Source of the DNA: Mycobacterium sp. ST-F2
Lineage (GTDB): Bacteria > Actinomycetota > Actinomycetes > Mycobacteriales > Mycobacteriaceae
Direction: 5' to 3'
Assembly: GCF_001905655.1 (NCBI RefSeq)
Contig: NZ_JMHT01000008.1
Coordinates: 92,545-156,544 of the forward strand
DNA: 64,000 bases
The translations under genes and the position numbers were made by a program. This document shows positions 34,614 through 44,571 of the stretch, in pieces. How positions within the stretch are numbered: position 1 is the stretch's first letter; the number at the start of each line of letters is the position of its first letter. The notes beneath the pieces are model-generated. The model saw nothing but the letters and a program-made list of their open reading frames with translations, was not told the DNA's origin and made no database searches.

Positions 34614-35506
34614 GAAGCGGACCTTTCGAGGGTGGCAGCAGGGGTGGGTTTGGCTGCGACGGGTCGCAGGAACAGCGTCAGGACGACCGCGAGGTAGGCC
34701 AGCCAGCAGACGAACTGCAGGATCGAGGGGGCGGGGCTGATGTTGAAGACGCCCTGGATCACCTGGCCGTACCACGAGGACCAGTTGAAGGCGCCGGTCA
34801 TGTCGAAGGCCTTCACACCCAGTCCGGGCAGCCAGCCGACGGTCTGCAGGGCGTGGATGGCGTACGACAGGATGCCCGCGGCGACGACGACCAGGAAGGC
34901 GCCGGTGTACTTGAAGAACTTGGCCAGGTTGATGCGCACGGCGCCGGCGTACATGCCGTAGGCGAAGACGACGGCGATGAGCAGGCCGATCACGAGTCCG
35001 GCCAGCGGCCATGCGGTCGAGGCGTTGGCGTAACCCACCATGAACAGTGCCGTTTCGACGCCTTCGCGACCGACGGCCAGGAAGGCCAGTGTGGCGACGG
35101 CCCAGCCGCCGGTCTCCAGGGCGCGCGCCATGTCGCTGCGCAGCTCACCGGAGATGGTCGCGGCGGCTTTGCGCATCCACAGCACCATGGTGGTGACGAT
35201 GATCACCGCTACCAGGGAGGCGACACCGGCGATGGCTTCAGCTGCGAGTCCGGAGATGGTGTTCTCGCTGAGCTGGATGGAGAGGAAGACGCCGATGGTC
35301 ATCGCGATGGCGCCGGCGACTCCGAGCCAGACCCATTTGAGGGCGTCGCGGCGGTCGGATTTCACGAGGAACGCGATGAGGATGGTGACGACGATCGCAG
35401 TTTCGAGGCCTTCACGGAGGCCGATCAGCAAGCTGCCAAAAAGCTGTGAGGAAATGCCGGGCCCAGCGGCTACCAGCGATGTCGAGACCGCGAAAGTGGT
35501 GGTCAT
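34610..35506 (-). CDS. efeU: ferrous iron permease EfeU (FTR1 family)
   Basis: 298-residue, about seven-helix permease. Two REGLE-type iron motifs are present: GLREGLETA at residues 29-37, and VGREGVETALF near 150. ATG 35506 has AAGGA 6 bases upstream; TTG 35512 is an alternative. First gene of efeUOB. Upstream lies a candidate iron box and a TATAGA-like -10. Confidence 0.93.
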   Translation of the reverse strand: MTTTFAVSTSLVAAGPGISSQLFGSLLIGLREGLETAIVVTILIAFLVKSDRRDALKWVWLGVAGAIAMTIGVFLSIQLSENTISGLAAEAIAGVASLVAVIIVTTMVLWMRKAAATISGELRSDMARALETGGWAVATLAFLAVGREGVETALFMVGYANASTAWPLAGLVIGLLIAVVFAYGMYAGAVRINLAKFFKYTGAFLVVVAAGILSYAIHALQTVGWLPGLGVKAFDMTGAFNWSSWYGQVIQGVFNISPAPSILQFVCWLAYLAVVLTLFLRPVAAKPTPAATLERSAS

Positions 35507-35536
35507 CCGCAATCCTTAGATAGTCTATATAGTCAC

Positions 35537-35555
35537 TCAGGTTTGCCTTGCCAAA
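35537..35555 (-). promoter_or_regulatory. candidate IdeR/DtxR iron box upstream of efeU
   Basis: Minus-strand TTTGGCAAGGCAAACCTGA matches 15 of 19 positions of the DtxR-type consensus TWAGGTWAGSCTWACCTWA as I recall it. It overlaps a wider inverted repeat, GGTTTGCCTT-N8-AAGGCAAGCC (35540-35567), and lies just upstream of a TATAGA-like -10 element. It would repress efeUOB when iron is plentiful. Confidence 0.45.
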
Positions 35556-35655
35556 GGAAGGCAAGCCAACCTTATCAGCGGATCGACGACGGTCGTAGCT
35601 TCATGTCGGAAAGCTCGCGCTCCCGGGGGCACTCAGCTCGGCATGCGACGATGGC

Positions 35656-36426
35656 GTGACGACGAATCCGTCGAGAATCTCAGTGCATGGGGGAGTGGCA
35701 GTGTTGCGAGCGCGTCTGCTGCGGGTAACCGCTGTCGTCGCCGCAACGGCGGTTCTGATGGCCTCGAGCTGCTCCTTCCAGCCCGGCTACCTGCGCGGAG
35801 TGCCGCCGCCGGCGGGTCCTCCCGTGCCCCCTATCAACACCCATGTGAAGGGTCGGGGCGCCGACCAGTTGCGTGATTGGGCCGAGCATCTGGCTCCGCC
35901 GCTGGGCATTCCGGTCATGGCGCTCGAGGCCTACGGGTACGCCGCGCGCGTTGCCGAGGTCGAGAACCCCAAGTGCCACATCGCGTGGACGACGCTGGCC
36001 GGCATCGGGATGGTCGAGAGCCACCACGGCACCTACCGCGGCGCGACCATCGCCCCGAACGGCGACGTCACGCCCCCGATCCGCGGCGTGCCACTCGACG
36101 GCACCATGAACAACCTGCGGATTCCGGATTCCGACTCGGGAAGCATGGACAGCGACGGCGCCGTCGACCGCGCCATGGGGCCCATGCAGTTCATCCCGGA
36201 CACGTGGCGGTTGTACGGCGTCGACGCAAACAACACCGGCTTCGCCAGCCCCGACAACATCGACGACGCTGCGCTGTCGGCGGCGGGCTACCTCTGCTAC
36301 CGCGGCAAGGATCTGTCCAGTCCGCACGGCTGGATGGACGCGCTGCACGCCTACAACATGTCGGACGACTACGCCCGCGCCGTGCGGGACTGGGCGACGG
36401 CGTACGCGAACGGGCACCAGAGATAA
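35656..36426 (+). CDS. lpqU: lytic-transglycosylase-like lipoprotein LpqU
   Basis: 256 residues. An exported N-terminus with a weak lipobox (MASSC) and a proline-rich linker (VPPPAGPPVPPIN) precedes an SLT-type transglycosylase domain. The probable catalytic glutamate is in GMVESHHGTY, followed by AMGPMQFIPDTWRLYG, LCYRG and the ALHAYNMSDDYAR helix. Probably cleaves peptidoglycan. The Rv1022 position before eno. GTG 35656 was chosen; GTG 35695 would give a shorter signal peptide. Confidence 0.9.
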   Translation: MTTNPSRISVHGGVAVLRARLLRVTAVVAATAVLMASSCSFQPGYLRGVPPPAGPPVPPINTHVKGRGADQLRDWAEHLAPPLGIPVMALEAYGYAARVAEVENPKCHIAWTTLAGIGMVESHHGTYRGATIAPNGDVTPPIRGVPLDGTMNNLRIPDSDSGSMDSDGAVDRAMGPMQFIPDTWRLYGVDANNTGFASPDNIDDAALSAAGYLCYRGKDLSSPHGWMDALHAYNMSDDYARAVRDWATAYANGHQR

Positions 36427-36505
36427 GTAGCGATAGGTACCGGTAGCTGCCGCACTTCTACTACGGGCACCGTTTAGGCTGATGGGCGTTCGCACGAGTC
36501 CGTGA

Positions 36506-37813
<1,308 letters not shown>

Positions 37814-37836
37814 TTTCGCGGGTCTGACCTTCCGAT

Positions 37837-38532
37837 ATGGCCGATCCCAAACGGCGTTCCCCCGCCTCTCGTCCCGCCAAGCCCGGCGAGGCGAAGCGGG
37901 GGCGTGCCGGGGCCGGCACGTCGGCCGCCAAGGCGGGTAACCGGCCCAAGGCCGAGCCGCGGCGGGTCCCGGACAATCTGCCGGTTCCGGTCACCGAGCC
38001 CATCCGTCAGGCGTATGCGGAGTCGGTCGAGCACCATGCCGAGCAGCGGCTGGGGTCAGCGGCGCGGCGGGCGGCGATTCTCGCCGTCGTGGTGTGCGTG
38101 CTGACCCTGACCATCGCCGGACCGGTGCGCACGTTCTTCGCCCAGCGCACCGAGATGCAGCAGCTGGCCGCTGCTGAATCCCAATTACGTTCGCAGATAG
38201 CCAATTTGGAGCAGCAGAAGGTGAAGCTGGCCGACCCGGTGTACATCGCCGCGCAGGCCCGTGAGCGGTTGGGCTTCGTGATGCCGGGGGATATCCCGTA
38301 TCAGGTGCAACTGCCTCCCGGTGCCGTTACGACCCCCGTCGCGCCGGCGCCGTCGCCCACCGCCAAGAGTAACCAGCCCTGGTACACCGCGCTGTGGCAC
38401 ACCATTGCCGATCAGCCGCACGGACTGACGCCGGCTCCGGCCGTGGTCCCGCCTGGCCCGGACGGGGTCACCCCGGACACTGACGTGCCCCCGACCGATG
38501 TGCCCGCACCTCAGGCGCCGCCCGGTGGTTGA
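37837..38532 (+). CDS. FtsB/DivIC-family septum formation protein
   Basis: 231 residues. A basic, Pro/Ala-rich cytoplasmic N-terminus (about 70 residues) is followed by one transmembrane helix (ILAVVVCVLTLTIAGPV), a short coiled coil (QLAAAESQLRSQIANLEQQK), and the family motif ARERLGFVMPGDIPYQV. A proline-rich external tail ends the protein. It should act in the divisome with FtsL and FtsQ. The Rv1024 position; its stop overlaps the next start by a few bases. Confidence 0.9.
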   Translation: MADPKRRSPASRPAKPGEAKRGRAGAGTSAAKAGNRPKAEPRRVPDNLPVPVTEPIRQAYAESVEHHAEQRLGSAARRAAILAVVVCVLTLTIAGPVRTFFAQRTEMQQLAAAESQLRSQIANLEQQKVKLADPVYIAAQARERLGFVMPGDIPYQVQLPPGAVTTPVAPAPSPTAKSNQPWYTALWHTIADQPHGLTPAPAVVPPGPDGVTPDTDVPPTDVPAPQAPPGG

Positions 38533-39016
38533 CGCTGCTGATCTCGAAGCCGTTGCGGCCCAACTGGGGCGGGAGCCGCGCGGTGTCCTGGAGATCGCCT
38601 ACCGCTGCCCCAACGGCGAGCCCGGTGTGGTCATGACCGCGCCGCGGCTGCCCGACGGGACCCCTTTTCCCACTTTGTATTACCTGACGCATCCGGCGCT
38701 GACGGCTGCCGCCAGTCGGCTGGAGTCGTCGGGTCTGATGCGGGAGATGACCGAGCGTCTGCAGGCTTCCGAAGAGTTGCGCGCGGCGTATCTGCGTGCG
38801 CACGAATCGTTCCTCGCTGAGCGGGACGCCATCGAGTCGCTGGGGACGACGTTCTCCGGCGGCGGAATGCCGGACCGCGTGAAGTGCCTGCACGTGGTGA
38901 TGGCGCATTCCTTGGCAAAAGGCCCGGGCCTCAACCCCTTTGGTGACGAGGCGCTGGCATTGTTGGCAGTCGAACCGGCGATGGCCGGGATTCTGGATCC
39001 GAAGGTGTGGGTGTGA
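38525..39016 (+). CDS. DUF501 family protein
   Basis: 163 residues from GTG 38525, which overlaps the end of the FtsB-like gene. Conserved features include EIAYRCPNGEPGVVMTAPRL, FPTLYYLTHP, GMPDRVKCLHVVMAHSLAKG and NPFGDEAL. The Cys-His pattern (RVKCLH..AHSLA) is typical of DUF501. Biochemical function unknown. It lies between the division gene and ppx in many actinobacteria (Rv1025) and overlaps ppx by GTGA. Confidence 0.9.
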   Translation: MVDAADLEAVAAQLGREPRGVLEIAYRCPNGEPGVVMTAPRLPDGTPFPTLYYLTHPALTAAASRLESSGLMREMTERLQASEELRAAYLRAHESFLAERDAIESLGTTFSGGGMPDRVKCLHVVMAHSLAKGPGLNPFGDEALALLAVEPAMAGILDPKVWV

Positions 39017-39966
39017 GTTCGCGGGTCGCCGCTGTTGACTGCGGTACCAACTCGATCCGTCTGCTCATCGCGGACGTCGTCGATGGCCGGCTGCGGGACG
39101 TGCACCGCGAGATGCGGATCGTCACGCTCGGTGAAGGTGTCGACGCCACAGGCGAATTCGCGCCCGCCGCGCTCGCCCGCACCGAAGCGGCACTGGCCGA
39201 CTATGTCGAGACGATGCTGGCGCACGACGTGACCAAGGTGCGGATGGTGGCGACCTCAGCGGCCCGCGACGCCGGAAACCGCGACGAGTTCTTCGCCATG
39301 ACGGCACGGCAATTGGGCCGGGTGATGCCGGGTGCAGTGGCCGAGGTGATCACGGGAACCGAGGAAGCCGCGCTGTCGTTCCGCGGTGCTGTCGGCGAAT
39401 TGGACTCGGCCACAGGGCCTTTCGTCGTCGTCGACCTGGGCGGTGGCTCGACCGAGGTGGTGCTCGGCGGGTCCGGCGCTGCCGTCGCGGATGTCGTGGC
39501 CAGTTTCTCGGCCAACATCGGCTGCGTGCGGCTTACCGAGCGCTGCTTGCAGTCCGATCCGCCCACGGCCGACGAAGTGGCCGCAGCGCGTGCCGTGGTT
39601 CGCGAAAAATTGGCCGAGGCGTTGGCTGTCGTGCCCATCGAAGGGGCTGCGACGTGGGTCGGCGTGGCCGGCACGTTCACCACGGTTGCCGCACTGGCGC
39701 TGGGGCTGCCGGAGTACGACTCCGAGGTAATTCACCTGTCCCGCATCGGGATTCCGGATGTCGTCAAGGTGTGTGACGAGCTGATCGCGATGCCGCGGGC
39801 GCAACGTGCCGAGCTCGGCCCCATGCACCCGGGCCGAGTGCCGGTGATCGGCGGCGGTGCGGTGGTCGTCGAGGAATTGGCCCGTGAATTCGGTCAGCGG
39901 GCGGGCATTACAGAATTGGTGGTCAGCGAGCACGACATCCTGGACGGCATCGCTTTATCGGTCTGA
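39013..39966 (+). CDS. ppx: Ppx/GppA-family exopolyphosphatase
   Basis: 317 residues with an actin-like ATPase fold. AAVDCGTNSIRLLIADV is at the N-terminus, GTEEAALSFRGAVG near 118, and the phosphate-2 loop VVDLGGGSTEVVLG near 140. The short, two-domain form matches mycobacterial Ppx1 (Rv1026). Family members hydrolyse polyphosphate or pppGpp. GTG 39013 overlaps the DUF501 stop. A strong hairpin follows the stop. Confidence 0.93.
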   Translation: MSSRVAAVDCGTNSIRLLIADVVDGRLRDVHREMRIVTLGEGVDATGEFAPAALARTEAALADYVETMLAHDVTKVRMVATSAARDAGNRDEFFAMTARQLGRVMPGAVAEVITGTEEAALSFRGAVGELDSATGPFVVVDLGGGSTEVVLGGSGAAVADVVASFSANIGCVRLTERCLQSDPPTADEVAAARAVVREKLAEALAVVPIEGAATWVGVAGTFTTVAALALGLPEYDSEVIHLSRIGIPDVVKVCDELIAMPRAQRAELGPMHPGRVPVIGGGAVVVEELAREFGQRAGITELVVSEHDILDGIALSV

Positions 39967-39973
39967 CGCCGAG

Positions 39974-40019
39974 CGTGGGGGTTTACGCGGGAAATCGAAA
40001 TCCCGCGTCAACCCCCACG
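39974..40019. terminator. 18-bp hairpin terminator between ppx and the small Cys-rich gene
   Basis: CGTGGGGGTT and ACGCGGGA (39974-39992, one mismatch between) pair with TCCCGCGT and AACCCCCACG (40001-40019), with an 8-base loop. It sits between convergent genes and can stop transcripts in both directions. No T-run. Confidence 0.75.
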
Positions 40020-40040
40020 GTCGACGATCGAGATTGCTGC

Positions 40041-40139
40041 TTAGACCTTGCAGTTCGGGCGGTTGTGGCAGTGGTGTCCGTCGCGGCAGGCGTTGCACTG
40101 ACAGCCACAGGTCGACACGTTCTTGGTGGAAACCTTCAT
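40041..40139 (-). CDS. 32-residue Cys/His-rich metallothionein-like peptide
   Basis: A very short gene: ATG 40139, TAA at 40041-40043, and a good AGGGGTGA ribosome binding site 7-8 bases upstream. The product is basic at the N-terminus (MKVSTKNVSTCGCQ). It has six cysteines (11, 13, 15, 18, 24, 30) and three histidines (22, 23, 25) in a CxCxCxxC...HHCH...C pattern. This density strongly suggests metal binding, like bacterial metallothioneins. It is not the M. tuberculosis MymT sequence as I remember it. It is flanked by a strong terminator downstream and has its own gap upstream. Confidence 0.7.
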   Translation of the reverse strand: MKVSTKNVSTCGCQCNACRDGHHCHNRPNCKV

Positions 40140-40330
40140 TACTGATCACCCCTGTTGTCTCGGCTTATCGAGATATGACTACTTCACCATAGTTCGGTCG
40201 CGGGGCGGAGTGAAGGTTGCGGGAGAGACCGGCGCGACGCCGAGGGTGACGACCAGCGCGGTGACGCGCGCGAAAATTCGGGCCGTGAGCGCCACGTTCG
40301 GCGTAGGCGCCTGGACCGTGTCGTGACATA
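40140..40330. other. gap between the Cys-rich gene and the cutinase terminator
   Basis: No convincing gene. On the minus strand a 38-codon frame from a GTG has a signal-peptide-like stretch (FARVTALVVTLGVAPVSPA) but no visible ribosome binding site. The promoter of the Cys-rich gene should lie here, in the AT-richer stretch near 40150-40195. Confidence 0.3.
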
Positions 40331-40377
40331 CCGACGGCCGGAACCAGTCCCTCGTGAGACTGACTTCCGGCCGTCGG
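40331..40377 (-). terminator. cutinase terminator
   Basis: A perfect 13-bp stem (CCGACGGCCGGAA / TTCCGGCCGTCGG) with an inner CAGTC/GACTG stem. It starts 11 bases after the cutinase stop. Confidence 0.7.
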
Positions 40378-40388
40378 CAGGGGGTGAT

Positions 40389-41144
40389 TCAGTTGGCTGT
40401 GTCGTCCGACGCCTGGACGATCGGGGCGGCCGGAGCGGCGGGCGCACCCAGCTGACGGGCGACGAAGTCCGCGGCCTGGTTGGCCATGCCGTTGAACTTG
40501 TAGGCGCTGTGGGCGGAGCGATCCAGGCCGCCGCCGCAGATCGGGTCGCCGGGGGCGCACAGCTGGATGGTCTTGCCGGCGTAGGCGCTGCCGATGTTGA
40601 TGGCGGGGGCGCTGCGGTCGGCGACGCTCAGCACGAACGGGCTCGGGGTGCCGAACAGGACGACGGCGGCGACGTGCGAGGCGACCGAGGCGGGCATCGG
40701 GCCGGAGATGCCGGCGGGCAGGACGAATCCGGCGGGGACGCTGCTCATGGTGCTGTAGCCGGCGACGGCGGCGCCCTGCGAGTAGCCGCCGATGACGATC
40801 TTGGTGGCGGGGCACGAGGCGGCGATGGACTCGATGCGGTTGGTGGCGTCGGCGACGCCGTCGGCGGCTGCGCCGAAGTCCAGCGAAGCCGGGTAGTTCA
40901 CGCCGTAGGCGTCGATGTTGCGTCCGGGCATCCGGGCGTTCAGTGCGTCGACGAAGGCCTGGCCGGTGGCACCGACGCCAGGGCCTTCGAAAGTGCCGCG
41001 GGCGAAGACGACCTCGACGTTGGCACAGGAGTCGTCGGCGGCGTTGGCCGTGGCGACCGGGCCGGCGATGGCGCCGGCGATGATCGTGAAGGCGGCCACG
41101 GCGGTCAATGCCACCTTGCCGGCCGCGTTACGAATGGCGCTCAT
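40389..41144 (-). CDS. secreted cutinase-family esterase
   Basis: 251 residues with a signal peptide (AAFTIIAGAIAGPVATANA) and a mature serine esterase of the cutinase/CFP21 type. It has DSCANVEVVFARGTFE, the nucleophile motif GGYSQGAAVAGY, the catalytic aspartate loop LCAPGDPICGG with its disulfide Cys, and the histidine segment RSAHSAYKFN. It probably acts on lipids or polyesters outside the cell. GGGGAAA precedes ATG 41144. Confidence 0.93.
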   Translation of the reverse strand: MSAIRNAAGKVALTAVAAFTIIAGAIAGPVATANAADDSCANVEVVFARGTFEGPGVGATGQAFVDALNARMPGRNIDAYGVNYPASLDFGAAADGVADATNRIESIAASCPATKIVIGGYSQGAAVAGYSTMSSVPAGFVLPAGISGPMPASVASHVAAVVLFGTPSPFVLSVADRSAPAINIGSAYAGKTIQLCAPGDPICGGGLDRSAHSAYKFNGMANQAADFVARQLGAPAAPAAPIVQASDDTAN

Positions 41145-41297
41145 GTTGTTTTCCCCGTCCCTTGAAGTACCAGTTGCCTGGTATAAGCCGAACGGGTGAC
41201 CTGCGATTCCGGTCGATCGGTGTGACGTACCACATATCTAGGATGGCTAACCATCGGGGATGAACTGCAGGCCTGAATGCGTTGGATTCAGCCCGTC

Positions 41298-41360
41298 CGT
41301 CGAGCGTTGGGCTGTGTGCCAAAGATCCGCGAATCCTCGACGACAACCCAACACTCGACG
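41298..41360 (-). terminator. kdp operon terminator hairpin
   Basis: CGTCGAGCGTTGGG (41298-41311) pairs with CCCAACACTCGACG (41347-41360) with one mismatch, immediately after the kdpE stop. Confidence 0.6.
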
Positions 41361-41362
41361 AC

Positions 41363-42043
41363 CTACTCCTGGAAGCGATACCCCATCCCGGCCTCGGTCA
41401 GCAGGTGCTTGGGGTGTGACGGGTCGACCTCGAGCTTGCGTCGCAGCTGAGCCAGGTACACGCGCAGGTAGTGGGTCTCCTTGGCATAGGCCGGACCCCA
41501 CACTTCCTTGAGCAGCTCTTCGCGGCCGACCAGCTTGCCGCGGTTGCGCACCAGCATCTCCAACATGCCCCACTCCGTCGGGGTCAGATGCACCTCAACC
41601 CCGCTCCGGGTCACCCGCTTGGCGGCCAAATCGACGGTGAACGAGGATGTTTCGACGACGGGCTCGTCGGTCTCGGATGCCGCCGCTGCGCGCCGGACCG
41701 CGGCGCGCAGCCGGGCCAGGAACTCGTCCATGCCGAACGGCTTGGTGACGTAGTCGTCGGCGCCGGCGTCGAGGGCTTCGACCTTGTCCATCGAGTCGGT
41801 GCGCGCGGACAGCACGATGACGGGCGCGGTGAGCCAGCCCCGCAGCCCGGCCAGTACGTCGATGCCGGACATGTCGGGCAGGCCGAGATCGAGGATCACC
41901 ACGTCGGGTTTGTGCTCGGCGGCGGCCTTCAGGGCCTCGGCCCCGGTGGCGGCCACGGTGACGTCGTATCCGCGCACCGACAGGTTGATGCGCAACGCCC
42001 GCAGAATCTGTGGTTCGTCGTCGATGACCAGAACCCGTGTCAC
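41363..42043 (-). CDS. kdpE: response regulator KdpE
   Basis: 226-residue OmpR-type regulator. The receiver domain has its phospho-acceptor aspartate in VVILDLGLPDMSG near residue 52. The C-terminal winged helix carries LTPTEWGMLEMLVRNRG and ETHYLRVYLAQLRRKLE. Phosphorylated by KdpD, it activates kdp at low potassium. Its start overlaps the kdpD stop. Last gene of the collinear kdp operon. Confidence 0.96.
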   Translation of the reverse strand: MTRVLVIDDEPQILRALRINLSVRGYDVTVAATGAEALKAAAEHKPDVVILDLGLPDMSGIDVLAGLRGWLTAPVIVLSARTDSMDKVEALDAGADDYVTKPFGMDEFLARLRAAVRRAAAASETDEPVVETSSFTVDLAAKRVTRSGVEVHLTPTEWGMLEMLVRNRGKLVGREELLKEVWGPAYAKETHYLRVYLAQLRRKLEVDPSHPKHLLTEAGMGYRFQE

Positions 42044-44571
42044 GCCCGATCCTTTCCGGCGGCTGCCAGGTCCACCACGACGGTCAGTCCGCCGCCGGGG
42101 GTGTCGGTGGCCGAGATGGTGCCACCCATCGCTTCGACAAAACCGCGGGCCACCGAAAGTCCAAGTCCCACACCGGTGCTGTTGTCATGGTCACCGAGCC
42201 GCTGGAACGGCGCGAACAGTTGCTCCTCGGCGCCGCGCGGAATACCGGGCCCCTCGTCGACGATGGTGATGAGCACCCGCTCGCCGACCTGTCCGGCGTT
42301 CACGCGCACCACGCTGCCCGCGGAGTAGCGCAACGCGTTGTCGATCAGATTGACCAGCACCCGCTCGAGCAGCCCTGCGTCGGCCAGTGCGACGGCGTCG
42401 CCCACCTCGACCTTCACCCGGTCGAGCCCGCGGTGGCCGTAACCGGTTGCCCCCCGGCTGATTCCGAGCAGTGCCCGCTGCACGACCTCTTCCATGTACA
42501 CGCGCCGCAGCTCCGGCTTCACCACGCCGGCGGCCAGCCGCGACGAGTCCAGCAGATTGCCCACCAAAGCGGTCAGCTGGTCGACGGACTCCTCGACGGT
42601 GGCCAGCAGTTCGGCGGTGTCCTCGGGGGAGAAGCCGACGTCCTCGCTGCGCAGGCTCGACACGGCGGCCTTCGCAGCGGCGAGCGGCGTGCGCAGGTCG
42701 TGGCTGACGGCACTCAGCAGCGAGCGGCGCAGTTCGTCGGCTTTGGCCAGCGCCTCGGCGCGGCCGGCTTCCTCTGCCAGTGCCCGCTGCCGGACCAGAC
42801 CGGCTGCCTGCCGGGCGACGGCGCCGAGCACCCGGCGGTCGCGGGCCTCGGTCTTGCGGCCGGCCATCAGCAGCCAGTATTCGTCGTCGGTGACCTCGAT
42901 GGCGGTGTCGGCGGAATCGACTGTCACACAGGGGTCTTTGCCGACGCACGCGACGATGCCGTCCTCCTCGTGCAGGAGGCTGACGGCCCGTTGCGCGTAC
43001 GTCTCTCGGACACGTTCCAGCAGCGTCGTCAGGTCGGCGCCGCGCAACACGCTGCCGGCGAACAGGGCCAGCAGCTCGGCCTCCTGGGAGGCGTGCCGGG
43101 CTTCCCGGGACCGTTTGGCGGCGCCGTCGACCAGCGCCGCGACGGCGACCGCGACCGCGAACAGCACCACGATGGTCAGTGCGCTGTCGGGGTCGGCGAT
43201 GGTGAAGCTGTACCGCGGAGCGACGAAGAAGTAGTTGAGCAGCAGCCCGGACAGCACGGCGGACAAGGCGGCCGGTGCGACGCCACCGAGCAGCGCGACG
43301 ATCAGCACACCGATGAAGAAGATCGCGCTCTCGCCGCCGACATGGAGGAACGGATCCAGAAGCGAGGTGATGGCGGTGATGATGCTGGGCACGACGAGCG
43401 CGGCGAGCCACGACGCCAGGTGCCGCTGCCCGCGGGTCGCCGTCGACCACGACCAGCCGGGTTGCGACTGCTCATGGGTGACCATGTGCACGTCGATCTT
43501 CCCGGAGTTCTGCACGGTCTTGGCGCCGATGCCCTCGTCGAAGAGCCGGGCCCACCGCGACCGTCGCGACGTGCCCAGCACCAGCTGGGTGGCGTTCATC
43601 TCGCGCGCGAAATCCAGCAGGGCACTGGGCACGTCACCGTCACTGCCGCCGACGACGGTGTGCAGCGTGGCTCCGAGGCTGGCCGTCAGCTCGCGCACCT
43701 TGCCCATCTGCGGGGCGGAGACGCCCGTCAGGCCGTCGCCGCGGACGACGTGCACCACCATCAGTTCGGCGCTGGATTTCGAGGCGATGCGTGACGCCCG
43801 CCGGACCAAGGTCTCCGATTCAGGGCCGCCCGTCACTGCCACGACGACGCGTTCGCGCGCCTCCCACGTGTCCGAAATATTGTGCTCGGCGCGGTATTTG
43901 GCGAGGGCGGCATCGACCTGGTCGGCCAGCCACAACAGCGCCAGTTCGCGCAGGGCAGTGAGGTTGCCCTGCCGGAAGTAGTTGGACAGCGCCGCGTCGA
44001 CACGTTCCGGCGCATAGACGTTGCCGTGAGAAAGCCTGCGCCGCAATGCTTCCGGGGTGATGTCGACCAGTTCGATCTGGGCGGCGCTGCGCACCACGGA
44101 GTCCGGCACCGTCTCCTGCTGCTCGATGCCGGTGATCTGGGCGACGACGTCGTTCAGGCTTTCCAGGTGCTGGACGTTCACCGTGGAGATGACGGTGATT
44201 CCGGCGTCGAGCAGCTCTTCGACGTCCTGCCAGCGCTTGGCGTTCTTGCTGCCGGGTGTATTGCTGTGGGCCAGTTCGTCGACCAGCACCACCTCGGGGT
44301 GGCGCGCCAGTACGGCCGGCACGTCCAGTTCGGCGAACGTCCCGCCGCGGTAGTCGATGAACCGCGGCGGGATGCGTTCGATGCCGGCCAGCGCCTCGGC
44401 CGTCTTCTTGCGGCCGTGCGTCTCCACCACGGCCGCGACCACGTCGGTGCCGCGCTCGAGCCGGCGGTGCGCCTCGCCGAGCATCGAGAAGGTTTTGCCC
44501 ACGCCGGGGGCCGCACCCAGGTAGATGCGTAGTTCGCCCCGCTTGTCCGGCGTTCCCATGTCTCCCATCAT
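42040..44571 (-). CDS. kdpD: sensor histidine kinase KdpD
   Basis: 843 residues. The N-terminal KdpD domain has a Walker A motif (GAAPGVGKTFSML). Next come a universal-stress-like domain, four closely spaced transmembrane helices near 380-480, a GAF-like domain, and HisKA with the phospho-histidine in AVSHDLRTPLAAAKA near residue 622. The HATPase domain (NLIDNALRYS, DEGPGIP) ends the protein. Senses potassium or turgor. ATG 44571 overlaps the kdpC stop; ATG 44559 is possible. Confidence 0.96.
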   Translation of the reverse strand: MMGDMGTPDKRGELRIYLGAAPGVGKTFSMLGEAHRRLERGTDVVAAVVETHGRKKTAEALAGIERIPPRFIDYRGGTFAELDVPAVLARHPEVVLVDELAHSNTPGSKNAKRWQDVEELLDAGITVISTVNVQHLESLNDVVAQITGIEQQETVPDSVVRSAAQIELVDITPEALRRRLSHGNVYAPERVDAALSNYFRQGNLTALRELALLWLADQVDAALAKYRAEHNISDTWEARERVVVAVTGGPESETLVRRASRIASKSSAELMVVHVVRGDGLTGVSAPQMGKVRELTASLGATLHTVVGGSDGDVPSALLDFAREMNATQLVLGTSRRSRWARLFDEGIGAKTVQNSGKIDVHMVTHEQSQPGWSWSTATRGQRHLASWLAALVVPSIITAITSLLDPFLHVGGESAIFFIGVLIVALLGGVAPAALSAVLSGLLLNYFFVAPRYSFTIADPDSALTIVVLFAVAVAVAALVDGAAKRSREARHASQEAELLALFAGSVLRGADLTTLLERVRETYAQRAVSLLHEEDGIVACVGKDPCVTVDSADTAIEVTDDEYWLLMAGRKTEARDRRVLGAVARQAAGLVRQRALAEEAGRAEALAKADELRRSLLSAVSHDLRTPLAAAKAAVSSLRSEDVGFSPEDTAELLATVEESVDQLTALVGNLLDSSRLAAGVVKPELRRVYMEEVVQRALLGISRGATGYGHRGLDRVKVEVGDAVALADAGLLERVLVNLIDNALRYSAGSVVRVNAGQVGERVLITIVDEGPGIPRGAEEQLFAPFQRLGDHDNSTGVGLGLSVARGFVEAMGGTISATDTPGGGLTVVVDLAAAGKDRA

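Noticed and set aside
40165..40326. Possible small secreted peptide on the minus strand
   Set aside because: One frame has a signal-like stretch, but there is no ribosome binding site and it competes with two other open frames in the same GC-rich stretch.
42037..43794. 585-codon open frame antisense to kdpD
   Set aside because: kdpD on the other strand has complete kinase motifs; this frame is Gly/His/Gln-rich noise.
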